Shown: positions 1-8,784 of the stretch, piece after piece | How the letters are laid out: each line of letters begins with the position of its first letter | How positions within the stretch are numbered: the stretch's first letter is position 1 | From: Saccharopolyspora gregorii | Lineage (GTDB): Bacteria > Actinomycetota > Actinomycetes > Mycobacteriales > Pseudonocardiaceae | Length of the DNA: 64,000 nt | Direction: 5' to 3' | NCBI RefSeq assembly: GCF_024734405.1 | Contig: NZ_CP059556.1 | Coordinates: forward strand, 2,604,001 to 2,668,000 | Position numbers and translations under genes: made by a program | The notes under the pieces: model-generated | The model's database searches: none | What the model saw: only the letters and a program-made list of their open reading frames with translations | Told to the model about the DNA's origin: nothing

Positions 1-3000
1 GCGTGCTGCGCCAGCAGGAGGCGGTGCGCAACCGCGGCAAGCTGATCGACCTCGACCCGGGCCGCGCCGACTCCGCCGCGGACGCCGCGGATGTCCTGCG
101 CGCCGTCGCCGCACCCGACGAGGACGAGATCGCGGTGCGCGGCAACACGTTCCGCACCGCCCGGCTGCGCCCCGCGCAGGACCTGTCGACGCCGCTGCCA
201 CCCGTGCTGCGGCCGGACGGCACCTACCTGGTCACCGGCGCGTTCGGCGCCCTCGGCCGGTTGCTGTGCCGCACCCTAATCAAGCGGGGCGCGCGGCGGC
301 TGGTGCTGATCAGCCGCTCCGGGGTGCCGGAGCGCGTCGAGTGGGGGAACCAGCACCCGGACTCCCCGGTGGGCGGCCGCGTCCGCTTCGTCCGCGAACT
401 GGAAGCGCTCGGCGCGCACCCCGAGGTCGTCGGCCTCGACATCACCGACGAGACCGCGCTGACCACCTGGCTCGCCGAGCACCGGCGCGGTGCACCGCAG
501 CCGATCCGCGGGGTGTTCCACCTCGCCGGGAACCTGCGCGACGCGCTGGTGGCCGACCTGGACCGCGAGGCCTACCGCGCGGTGCACGACCCCAAGGTCG
601 TCGGCTCGCTGCTGCTGCACCGGCACCTGCGGGACGAGCCGCTGGAGCACTTCGTGCTGTTCGCCTCGATCGCGTCGCTGCTGACCACCGCGGGGCAGAC
701 GAACTACGCGGCGGGCAACGCCTTCCTCGACGCGCTCGCCCACCACCGGCGCGCGCTCGGGCTGCCCGCGCTCAGCATCGACTGGGGTCCGTGGGCCACC
801 GGCATGATCGAGGAGCAGGGCCTCGTCGAGCACTACCGGACCGCGCGCGGCATGAGCTCGCTGACGCCCGAGGGCGGCATGGCGGTGCTGGAGCGGATCC
901 TCGGGCAGCGCCACGCCCAGCTGGTGGTCGCCACCGTCGTCGACTGGCCCACCTTCCTGTCCTGGTACCCGGTCGCGCCGCCGCTGGTCGCCGAGCTCGC
1001 GTCCGCCGCCGACGCCGGGGACGCGGGCGAGACCGCGGGGTTCCTCGACGTCTTCCGCGCCGCCGACCCCGCGCTGCGCCGCGACCTGCTCACCGAGCGC
1101 TTCACAGCGCTGGTCGCCGGCGTGCTGCAGGTGCCGCCGGACTCGGTGGACGGGCAGGACGGGCTCAACGCGCTCGGCCTGGACTCGATGCTCGCGATGG
1201 AGCTGCGCGCGCAGATCCAGGCGGAGCTCGGCGTGGCGCTGCCGGTCGTCGCGCTGCTCGGCAACACCCCGGTGCGCGAACTGGTCCAGCAGGTCCACGA
1301 CGAGCTCGCGGAGTCCGCGGGCGCGGACGCGGGCGCGGTGGCGGCCGTGGAGGTCTTCCGCGACGAGCACCGCTTCCCGCTCACCCAGAACCAGAAGGCG
1401 CTGTGGTTCCTCAAGCAGCTGCACCCCGACGGCTTCGCCTACAACATCGGCGGCGCCGTCGAGGTCCGCACCGAACTGGACCCGCGGCTGCTGGCCGAGG
1501 CGTTCGGCACCCTGGTGGCCCGGCACCCGAGCCTGCGCGCCAACTTCCTGCTGCACCGCGGCGAACCGGTGCAGGTGATCGCGCCGGAGGCGGTGCCGGA
1601 CTTCGCGGTCGTCGACGTGCGCGGCCTGCCCTGGGAGGAGGTGCACCGGCGGATCGTCGCGGCCTACCGCGCGCCCTACGACCTCGAACGCGATCCGCTG
1701 ATCCGGTTCCGCCTGTTCCAGCGCGCGCCGGACCGCTGGGTGCTGGTGAAGGCCGTGCACCACATCATCTCGGACGCGATCTCGACGTTCACCTTCATCG
1801 AGGAACTGCTGGCCCTGTACGAAGGACTGCGGCGCGGTGCACCCGTCGAGCTGCCGCCGGTGGCCGCGAGCTACCTGGACTTCCTCAACCGGCAGAACGA
1901 GTTCCTGGCCGGGCCCGACGCGCGGCGGATGCTGGAGCACTGGCGCTCCCACCTGCCGGAGCGGATCGAGGTGCTGAACCTGCCGACGGACAAGCCGCGC
2001 CCGCTGGTGCAGACGCACAACGGGGCCTCGGAGTTCTTCGCGCTGGACACCGAGCTCAGCGCCCGGGTGCACGAACTGGCGCGGGAGCACAACGTCACCC
2101 CGTTCGTGGTGCTGCTCAGCGCCTACTACCTGCTGCTGCACCGGTACTCCGGCCAGGACGACCTCATCGTCGGCAGCCCGGTCACCGGCCGCACCGCGCC
2201 CGAGTTCGGCTCGGTGTACGGCTACTTCGTCAACCCGCTGCCGCTGCACGCGCACCTCGGCGGCGACCCGGCGGTGGCCGAACTGCTGGACCGGGTCCGC
2301 ACCGCAGTGCTGGGCGGGCTGGACAACCAGGAGTACCCGTTCGTGCTGCTGGTCGAGCAGCTCGGGTTGCAGCACGACCCGAGCCGCTCGGCGGTGTTCC
2401 AGGTGATGTTCATCCTGCTGCACCACAAGGTCTCCGCCGAGCAGTACGGCTACCGGCTCGACTACGTGGAGCTGCCCGAGGAGGAGGGCCAGTTCGACCT
2501 GACGCTGTCGGTGTACGAGGACGAAGCCGACCAGCGCTTCCACTGCGTGTTCAAGTACAACACCGACCTGTTCCTGCCCGCGACGATGCGGCGGCTGGCC
2601 GGGCACTACACGGCGCTGCTCGACGCGCTCACCGCGGCACCGCCCGCGCGGCGCATCGCGGAGCTGCCGATGCTCGACGCGGCCGAGCAGGACCGGATCC
2701 TCGGCGAGTGGAGCGGCGCGGGCCGCGAACCGGCCGTCGGCGCACCCGTGCACGAGCTGGTCGTCGCCGCCGCCCGCGAGCACCCGGACGCGATCGCGGT
2801 CTCGCACCCGGGGACCGACCGGCGGATGAGCTACGCCAAACTGGACGAGCTGTCCGCCCGGCTGGCGCGCGGGCTGCGGGCGCGCGGCGTCGGCGAGGGC
2901 TCGATCGTGGGGCTGTGCCAGGGGAAGAACCCGGAGCTGATCGCCTCGGTGCTGGCGGTGCTGCGCGCCGGCGCCGCCTACCTGCCGCTGGACCCGGGGC

Positions 3001-5216
3001 ACCCGCCGGATCGGCTCGCGGCGATGGTGCGGCGGGCCGGGGCGGGCGTGGTGCTCGCCGACGAGCCGGTGCGGGCGGTGCTCGGGACGGCGGCGGAGCT
3101 GCTGACCCCGGCGGAACTCGCGGCGGAGGGCGCCGGCGCGCCCGCGGGCGCGGAGGTCCGGGTCGCGCTCGACTCGCCCGCCTACGTCTGCTGCACCTCC
3201 GGTTCCACCGGCCTGCCGAAGGCGGTGCAGGTCAGCCACCGCAACCTCGCCTCCGCGCAGGCGTCCTGGCAGCGCGAGTACGGCCTCGGCGGGGACGTGC
3301 GGGTGCACCTGCAGCTCGCCAGCCCGGCCTTCGACGTGTTCACCGGCGACCTGGTGCGGGCGTTGAGCACCGGCGGGACCCTGGTGCTCGTCGACCGGGA
3401 CCTGCTGTTCAACACCGCGCTGCTGCACCGGACGATGGTCCGGGAACGGGTGGACTGCGCCGAGTTCGTGCCCGCGGTGGTGCGCGGACTGGTGGAGCAC
3501 TGCGAATCCCGCGGCGCGCGGCTGGACTTCCTGCGGGTGCTGGTCGTCGGCTCCGACGTGTGGAAGGTCGAGGAGCACCGGCGGCTGCGCGAGCTGTGCG
3601 GCCCGGACACCCGGCTGATCAGCTCCTACGGGGTCACCGAGGCCACGGTGGACAGCACCTGCTTCGAAGGGTCCACCGACGGGATGGAACCCGGGCAGCC
3701 GGTGCCGATCGGCACGCCGCTGCCGAACACCACCTGCTACGTGCTCGACGAGCACGAGCGGCCGGTGCCCGCGGGCGTCACCGGGGAGCTGTGGCTCGGC
3801 GGGGCCGCGGTCGCCACCGGCTACCGGGGCGACCCCGAGCAGACCGCCGAGCGGTTCCGCACCCTGTCCCCGGGCGGGGAGCCGGTGCGCTGCTACCGCA
3901 CCGGTGACCTGGCGCGCTGGGACGAGCGGGGCGTGCTGCACCTGCTGGGGCGGGCCGATTCGCAGATCAAGGTGCGCGGGCACCGGATCGAGCTCGGCGA
4001 GGTCGAAGCGCACCTGGCCGCCTGGCCGCAGCTCAAGCGGGTCGTGGTGGTGGCGCGCCCGGACTCCGGCGGGGAGACCGCGCTGTGCGCCTACTGCGTG
4101 CCGGTCGACGGCGCGGAGCTGGACCGGCGCGGCCTGCGCCGCCACCTGGCCGAGCACCTGCCCACGTTCATGATCCCGGCGCACCTGGTGGAACTGCCGG
4201 AACTGCCGCTGACGACGAGCGGCAAGGTCGACCTCGACGAGCTGCCCGCCCCGTCGGCCGCGCGGACCCACGACCACGAACCGACCACGACGCTGTTCGA
4301 GGAGCGGATGGCCGCGCACTGGCAGGCCCTGCTCGGTCTGGACCGGGTCGGGCTGCACGACGACTTCTTCGAGCTGGGCGGCAGTTCCATCAAGCTGATC
4401 GAGCTGATCCACCACGTGCAGGCCGAGTTCGACATCACCGTCGCGGTCGGCGAGCTGTTCAAGACCACGACGTTGCACGGGATGGCCAAGACCGTCGAGC
4501 ACGTGATCACCGGGCGGTTGCCGGGATCCCAGCCGTACGTGCGGTTCGGGGAGGGGCGCGGCGATCCGCTGTGCTGCTTCCCGCCGGTCGGCGGGCACGG
4601 GCTGGTGTACCGCCAGCTCGCCGGGCGGCTTCCCGAGCACGAGCTGATCGGGTTCAACTACCTCAGCGGGGACGACAAGATCGCCCGCTACGCGGACCTG
4701 GTCGAGGCGTTCCAGCCGGAGGGCGCCTGCCGGCTGCTGGGCTACTCGCTGGGCGGGAACCTGGCCTTCGAGGTCGCGGGCGAGCTGGAGCGGCGGGGCA
4801 GGCGAGTCGCCCGCGTGATCATCGTCGACTCCTACCGGATCTCGGCCCCGTTCGAGGTGGGCGACGAACAGCTCGCCGAGTTCGAGCGGGAGCTCGCCGA
4901 ACACCTGCGCAGGCACACCGGCACCGACGTGGTCGCCGAGGAGACCCGCGACCAGGCCCGGGAGTACCTGGAGTTCTGCGGCCGCACCCCGAACACCGCG
5001 GTGCTGGACGCGCCGATCACGGTGCTCAGCGACCCGCACAACCTCCCGATCCACCTCACCGGTGAGGAGGGCGGCTGGCAGGACCGCTCGCGGCGCGGAG
5101 CCGAGGTGCTGCGCGGATCCGGGGCGCACGCGGACATGCTCGACCGCGAGCACGTCGGCGCGAACGCGGACCTGGTGCGCGAGGTCCTCGCCGGGGGTGC
5201 GGCCGATGTCGCCTGA
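1..5216 (+). CDS. Hybrid PKS-NRPS, C-terminal part (KR-ACP-C-A-PCP-TE), tetramate macrolactam type
   Basis: Open at the 5' end, so only the last 1737 residues are visible. In order: ketoreductase (TGAFGALG near residue 78, active-site signature FASIASLL then NYAAGN), acyl carrier protein (GLDSML, Ser 395), condensation domain (HHIISDA, 586-592), adenylation domain (TSGSTGLPK near 1065, YRTGDL near 1298), peptidyl carrier protein (GGSS, Ser 1462) and a thioesterase-like end domain (GYSLGG, Ser 1582; late His in DREHVGA). Known of the family: the KR-ACP-C-A-PCP-TE order, followed by CrtI-like oxidoreductases and a P450, is the PTM synthase layout (HSAF, frontalamide, ikarugamycin), which joins two polyketide chains to ornithine as a tetramic acid. 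The ornithine specificity is inferred from the family, not read from the pocket. The stop overlaps the next start by 11 bases. Confidence 0.93.
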   Translation, partial: VLRQQEAVRNRGKLIDLDPGRADSAADAADVLRAVAAPDEDEIAVRGNTFRTARLRPAQDLSTPLPPVLRPDGTYLVTGAFGALGRLLCRTLIKRGARRLVLISRSGVPERVEWGNQHPDSPVGGRVRFVRELEALGAHPEVVGLDITDETALTTWLAEHRRGAPQPIRGVFHLAGNLRDALVADLDREAYRAVHDPKVVGSLLLHRHLRDEPLEHFVLFASIASLLTTAGQTNYAAGNAFLDALAHHRRALGLPALSIDWGPWATGMIEEQGLVEHYRTARGMSSLTPEGGMAVLERILGQRHAQLVVATVVDWPTFLSWYPVAPPLVAELASAADAGDAGETAGFLDVFRAADPALRRDLLTERFTALVAGVLQVPPDSVDGQDGLNALGLDSMLAMELRAQIQAELGVALPVVALLGNTPVRELVQQVHDELAESAGADAGAVAAVEVFRDEHRFPLTQNQKALWFLKQLHPDGFAYNIGGAVEVRTELDPRLLAEAFGTLVARHPSLRANFLLHRGEPVQVIAPEAVPDFAVVDVRGLPWEEVHRRIVAAYRAPYDLERDPLIRFRLFQRAPDRWVLVKAVHHIISDAISTFTFIEELLALYEGLRRGAPVELPPVAASYLDFLNRQNEFLAGPDARRMLEHWRSHLPERIEVLNLPTDKPRPLVQTHNGASEFFALDTELSARVHELAREHNVTPFVVLLSAYYLLLHRYSGQDDLIVGSPVTGRTAPEFGSVYGYFVNPLPLHAHLGGDPAVAELLDRVRTAVLGGLDNQEYPFVLLVEQLGLQHDPSRSAVFQVMFILLHHKVSAEQYGYRLDYVELPEEEGQFDLTLSVYEDEADQRFHCVFKYNTDLFLPATMRRLAGHYTALLDALTAAPPARRIAELPMLDAAEQDRILGEWSGAGREPAVGAPVHELVVAAAREHPDAIAVSHPGTDRRMSYAKLDELSARLARGLRARGVGEGSIVGLCQGKNPELIASVLAVLRAGAAYLPLDPGHPPDRLAAMVRRAGAGVVLADEPVRAVLGTAAELLTPAELAAEGAGAPAGAEVRVALDSPAYVCCTSGSTGLPKAVQVSHRNLASAQASWQREYGLGGDVRVHLQLASPAFDVFTGDLVRALSTGGTLVLVDRDLLFNTALLHRTMVRERVDCAEFVPAVVRGLVEHCESRGARLDFLRVLVVGSDVWKVEEHRRLRELCGPDTRLISSYGVTEATVDSTCFEGSTDGMEPGQPVPIGTPLPNTTCYVLDEHERPVPAGVTGELWLGGAAVATGYRGDPEQTAERFRTLSPGGEPVRCYRTGDLARWDERGVLHLLGRADSQIKVRGHRIELGEVEAHLAAWPQLKRVVVVARPDSGGETALCAYCVPVDGAELDRRGLRRHLAEHLPTFMIPAHLVELPELPLTTSGKVDLDELPAPSAARTHDHEPTTTLFEERMAAHWQALLGLDRVGLHDDFFELGGSSIKLIELIHHVQAEFDITVAVGELFKTTTLHGMAKTVEHVITGRLPGSQPYVRFGEGRGDPLCCFPPVGGHGLVYRQLAGRLPEHELIGFNYLSGDDKIARYADLVEAFQPEGACRLLGYSLGGNLAFEVAGELERRGRRVARVIIVDSYRISAPFEVGDEQLAEFERELAEHLRRHTGTDVVAEETRDQAREYLEFCGRTPNTAVLDAPITVLSDPHNLPIHLTGEEGGWQDRSRRGAEVLRGSGAHADMLDREHVGANADLVREVLAGGAADVA

Positions 5217-5646
5217 GACCGCCGACTTCGTCCGCTCCTCCCTGGAGCGCCGGTACCCGGGCATCGGCGACCGGGCGGAGGCCGGCGCCGTGGCCACCCC
5301 GGTGACCCGGCACCGCTGCACCGGCACCCTCGACGGCAGCATCCTCGCCTGGAAGTCCTTCGGCGAAGCTGGCGACCTGGTGGCGAGGCTGGTCGACCGG
5401 GGCCGGATGCGGTCGCCGGGATGGCGCGGGTTCTCGATGGCGGGTCAGCGGGTCGGCGGTGGCGGACTGATCCGCGCCGCCTCCTCCGGCCGGTTCGCCG
5501 CGCAGTTCCGGTGCGCGGAGCTCGGGGTGCCGTTCCGGGCGTGGGAGAGCGATCAGCGGCAGCGGCCCTGGGAGCCCGGGATGCTCGGGGAACTGCCGCT
5601 GCTGGACCGGAATCGGGTTCGGCACGACGGGAGGGGCCAGGGGTGA
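5206..5646 (+). pseudogene. Remnant of a CrtI-like FAD oxidoreductase (C-terminal quarter only)
   Basis: A 146-residue open frame that starts inside the PKS-NRPS gene (ATG overlaps its stop by 11 bases) and ends in a GTGA overlap with the next gene. It lacks the N-terminal FAD-binding motif. It aligns by eye with roughly the last 140 residues of the next protein: ATPVTRHRCTGTLDGSILAW against STPLTQVRYTGNYDGTVLGW, then GGLIRAASSGR against GGLIRAVGAGR. PTM clusters such as frontalamide carry two adjacent FAD oxidoreductases, so this looks like the first one with its N-terminal three quarters deleted. No oxidoreductase activity is expected. It may still couple translation of its neighbours. Confidence 0.75.
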
Positions 5647-7346
5647 ACCGCGAAACGATGATCATCATCGGTGGTGGGCTGGGCGGGTTGTCCACCGGCT
5701 GCTACGCCCAGATGAACGGCTACCGCTCGCGGATCTTCGAGATGCACGAGATCCCCGGCGGCTGTTGCACCGCGTGGGACAAGGGCGACTTCACCTTCGA
5801 CATCTGCGTGAGCTGGCTGCTCGGCAACGGGCCCGGCAACGAGATGCACCAGATCTGGCTGGAGCTCGGCGCCTTGCAGGGCAAGGAGATGCGGCACTTC
5901 GACGTGTTCAACGTGGTGCGTGCGCGGGACGGGCGGGCGGTGTACTTCTACTCCGACCCGGACCGGCTGCAGGCGCACCTCACCGAGCTGTCGCCCGCGG
6001 ACGCGCGGCTGATCCGGCACTTCTGCAACGGCCTGCGCAAGTTCCGGAAGGCGATCACGGTCTACCCGTTCCTCAAGCCGGTCGGGCTGATGGGCCGGTT
6101 CGAGCGCTGGCGGATGCTGGCCTCGTTCCTGCCGTACCTCAACGTCATCCGCACCTCCATCACCACCCTGATGACGGACTACTCGGCGAAGTTCCGGGAC
6201 CCGCTGCTGCGGGAGGCGTTCAACTTCATCCTCTACGAGAAGCACCCGGCGTTCCCGGTGCTGCCGTTCTACTTCCAGCTCGCCTCGCACGCGAACCGCT
6301 CGGCCGGGGTGCCTGAAGGCGGCTCGCAGGGGCTGTCGGACTCCATCGAGCAGCGCTACCACCGGCTCGGTGGCCGGATCACCTACAACGCCAAGGTCGT
6401 CGAGGTGCTGGTGGAGGACGACCGCGCGGTCGGGGTGCGGCTCAGCGACGGCAGCGAACACCGCGCCGACATCGTCGTGTCCGCCTGCGACGGGCGCACC
6501 ACCACGATGGAACTGCTCGGCGGCCGGTACCTCTCCGACGACCACCGGCGGCTCTACGAGAAGACCATCGACGAGCCCGGCATGATCTTCCCGGGGTACT
6601 TCGCGCTGTTCCTCGGCCTGGACCGGCCGTTCCCCGAAGTCGATCCCTGCACCACGCACCTGCTCGACGAGGACGTGGCGTCGAAGCTGATCGGGCTGCG
6701 CCACCCGAGCATCAACGTGCAGTTCCGCAGCGAGCACTACCCGGAGCTGGCCCCGCCGGGCGGCGCGGTCGTGTACGCCACCTACTTCTGCGACATCGAA
6801 CCGTGGCGGGCGCTGAGCACCGGGCCGGAACAACGGACCCGGGTCCGGCACGGCACCGAGGTGCACACCCTCCCGGTGCGCCGCGGCACCGCGTACTACG
6901 CGGCGAAGCGCCAGGTGAAGGACGCGCTGGTCGACCACCTCGACACCTGCCACCCCGGGCTGCGGGACGCCGTGGTCACCCGCGACATCTCCACCCCGCT
7001 CACCCAGGTCCGCTACACCGGCAACTACGACGGCACCGTCCTCGGCTGGCAGCCGTTCGTGGACGGGGGCGAGGACATGGAGGAGGCGATCAAGAAGCAC
7101 GGGCCGCGGCTGCCCGGGCTGGCGAACTTCTACCTGTCCGGGGTGTGGGCCACGACCGGCGGCCTCATCCGGGCCGTCGGCGCGGGCAGGCAGGTCATGC
7201 ACTTCGTGTGCCGCGACGACGCCAAGGAGTTCACCGCGCACATCGACGAATCCGCACCACCGCCCACCCACCGGGTCATCCCGGTAGGACCGGACGTCCC
7301 CCGGCAGGCCGCGGCGGCCGAGCCGGCCCCGAAGCGAGGAGCCTGA
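5643..7346 (+). CDS. CrtI/phytoene-desaturase-like FAD oxidoreductase of the PTM pathway
   Basis: 567 residues from a GTG that overlaps the previous stop (GTGA). The N-terminus holds the dinucleotide-binding motif IIIGGGLGGLSTGCYA, followed by the acidic end (IFEMHEIPGGCC) and the C-terminal GGLIRAVGAGR segment that closes the FAD site in this family. In tetramate macrolactam clusters, enzymes of this type close the carbocycles on the polyene tetramate by reductive cyclisation; ikarugamycin uses one and frontalamide two. It looks intact, and it is the only complete one here. The role in ring closure is inferred from the position after the synthase and from the family. Confidence 0.88.
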   Translation: MNRETMIIIGGGLGGLSTGCYAQMNGYRSRIFEMHEIPGGCCTAWDKGDFTFDICVSWLLGNGPGNEMHQIWLELGALQGKEMRHFDVFNVVRARDGRAVYFYSDPDRLQAHLTELSPADARLIRHFCNGLRKFRKAITVYPFLKPVGLMGRFERWRMLASFLPYLNVIRTSITTLMTDYSAKFRDPLLREAFNFILYEKHPAFPVLPFYFQLASHANRSAGVPEGGSQGLSDSIEQRYHRLGGRITYNAKVVEVLVEDDRAVGVRLSDGSEHRADIVVSACDGRTTTMELLGGRYLSDDHRRLYEKTIDEPGMIFPGYFALFLGLDRPFPEVDPCTTHLLDEDVASKLIGLRHPSINVQFRSEHYPELAPPGGAVVYATYFCDIEPWRALSTGPEQRTRVRHGTEVHTLPVRRGTAYYAAKRQVKDALVDHLDTCHPGLRDAVVTRDISTPLTQVRYTGNYDGTVLGWQPFVDGGEDMEEAIKKHGPRLPGLANFYLSGVWATTGGLIRAVGAGRQVMHFVCRDDAKEFTAHIDESAPPPTHRVIPVGPDVPRQAAAAEPAPKRGA

Positions 7347-7347
7347 G

Positions 7348-7509
7348 GTGAAGATCGAGAACTGGGTCGTCCGCGAGCACGCGGAGGGCGTGCCCGCGGT
7401 CGACCACGACCAGACCGCGTACCACGGGATCGACGCGATCCCGGACGCCTGCGACAGCCCGTACCGCGGAAGCGCGGCCAACCGGGGAAAGGTGCTGGTG
7501 GAACTGTGA
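7348..7509 (+). pseudogene. 53-codon internally deleted remnant of an MDR-type alcohol dehydrogenase
   Basis: An in-frame GTG-to-TGA frame of 53 codons, one base after the oxidoreductase stop, ending in a GTGA overlap with the P450. Residues 1-19 (MKIENWVVREHAEGVPAVD) look like the N-terminus of a medium-chain, NADP-dependent alcohol dehydrogenase. Residues 22-53 (TAYHGIDAIPDA, then NRGKVLVEL) look like its extreme C-terminus. About 280 central residues, including the Rossmann fold, are missing. PTM clusters carry an alcohol dehydrogenase at exactly this place, between the FAD oxidoreductase and the P450, where it closes the last ring. Seen: the frame and both ends. Inferred: a single in-frame deletion. 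Confidence 0.7.
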
Positions 7510-8750
7510 ACAGCGTGGAGGACGTCCCGCGACCGGGCTCGGCCGGGAACCCGCGGAGCTACCCGTTCGACCAACCGGACCGGCTGGGGGTCCACCCGTC
7601 CTACGCGGAGCTGCGGCGCGACGACCCGGTGTCGCGGGTGCAGCTCGCCTACGGCGAACCGGCCTGGCTGGCCACCCGCTACGCGGACGTGAAGTTCGTG
7701 CTCAGCGACCCGCGGTTCAGCCGGGCGCTCGCGTTCGACCGGGACGAGCCCAGCACCCGGCCGAAGGGCGCCATCGGCCGCCACATCCGCAGCCTGCAGT
7801 ACCTGGATCCACCGGAGCACACCCGCATCCGCAAGATCCTCAGCCACGCCTTCACGGTGCGCGGCATCGAGAAGCTGCGCCCCGGGGTGCAGCGGCTCGC
7901 CGACGAGCTCGTCGACGGCATGCTGGAACGCGGTCGCACCGCCGACCTCGCGGAGGACTTCGCGCGGCCGTTCCCGGCGGGCGTGATCTGCGAGCTGCTG
8001 GGCGTGCCGTACGCGGACCGGCACGACTTCCAGACCTGGTCGGACGCCTTCATGTCCGTCGGCAGGCTGTCCCCGGAACAGATCCGGTCCTACGCCACGC
8101 AGCTGCGCGAGTACATGGGCAGGCTCATCGTGCAGCGCCGCGAGGCGCCGAAGGACGACCTGATGAGCATCCTCGTCACCGCCCGCGACGTGGACGGCAG
8201 GCTCGACGACGACGAGCTGCTGTCGCTGGCGGTGGCGATCCTCGTCGGCGGGCACGAGACGACGGCCTCGCAGATCTCCAGCTTCACGTACGCCCTGCTC
8301 GCCCGGCCCGAGCTGCTGGCCCGGCTGGTCGCGGACCCGGAACTGGTGGCGCCGACCGTGGAGGAGCTGCTGCGCTACGTCCCGCTGTTCTCGATGGCGG
8401 CGTTCCCGCGCTACGCCACCGAGGACGTCGAGGTGGGCGGGGTGCTGGTGCGCGCGGGCGAACCGGTGCTGGTGAGCCTGGTCTCGGCGAACCGGGACGA
8501 GTCGGTGTACCACGACCCCGACGTGCTGGACGTGACGCGGAAGGAGTCCGCGCACGTCGGTTTCGGCTACGGCGCGCACTTCTGCGTCGGGGCGCAGCTG
8601 GCCCGGGTGGAGCTGCAGATCGCGTTGCGCACCTTGCTGCGGCGCCTGCCGGGATTGCGGTTCGCCACCTCCGAGCAGGACGTGGAGTGGAAGCGGGGGC
8701 TGTTCACCCGCGGCCCGCTGCGGCTGCCGATCGCCTGGGACGGGGCCTGA
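7506..8750 (+). CDS. Cytochrome P450, probable PTM tailoring enzyme
   Basis: 414 residues from a GTG overlapping the previous stop by four bases. Haem-ligand loop FGYGAHFCVGAQLA (Cys 360), I-helix oxygen-activation motif GGHETTA and the ExxR helix are all present, and the length is normal for a bacterial class I P450. It closes a run of translationally coupled genes with the synthase and FAD oxidoreductase, so a late oxidation (hydroxylation or epoxidation) of the macrolactam is the likely job, as for the P450s of ikarugamycin- and frontalamide-type clusters. No ferredoxin gene is visible nearby. Confidence 0.9.
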   Translation: MNSVEDVPRPGSAGNPRSYPFDQPDRLGVHPSYAELRRDDPVSRVQLAYGEPAWLATRYADVKFVLSDPRFSRALAFDRDEPSTRPKGAIGRHIRSLQYLDPPEHTRIRKILSHAFTVRGIEKLRPGVQRLADELVDGMLERGRTADLAEDFARPFPAGVICELLGVPYADRHDFQTWSDAFMSVGRLSPEQIRSYATQLREYMGRLIVQRREAPKDDLMSILVTARDVDGRLDDDELLSLAVAILVGGHETTASQISSFTYALLARPELLARLVADPELVAPTVEELLRYVPLFSMAAFPRYATEDVEVGGVLVRAGEPVLVSLVSANRDESVYHDPDVLDVTRKESAHVGFGYGAHFCVGAQLARVELQIALRTLLRRLPGLRFATSEQDVEWKRGLFTRGPLRLPIAWDGA

Positions 8751-8763
8751 CCGCCCACCGGAC

Positions 8764-8780
8764 GGGCGGGCGGCCCGCCC
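8764..8780. terminator. GC-rich palindrome between convergent P450 genes
   Basis: GGGCGGGC, one base, then GCCCGCCC: a perfect 8-base inverted repeat in the 34-base gap between two converging P450 genes. A symmetrical hairpin without a T-run is a plausible bidirectional terminator in a high-GC genome. Confidence 0.5.
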
Positions 8781-8784
8781 CTGA

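Noticed and set aside
276-5342. 1688-codon open frame on the minus strand opposite the synthase
   Set aside because: Shadow of the GC-rich synthase: no domain, proline/arginine/histidine-rich low-complexity translation.
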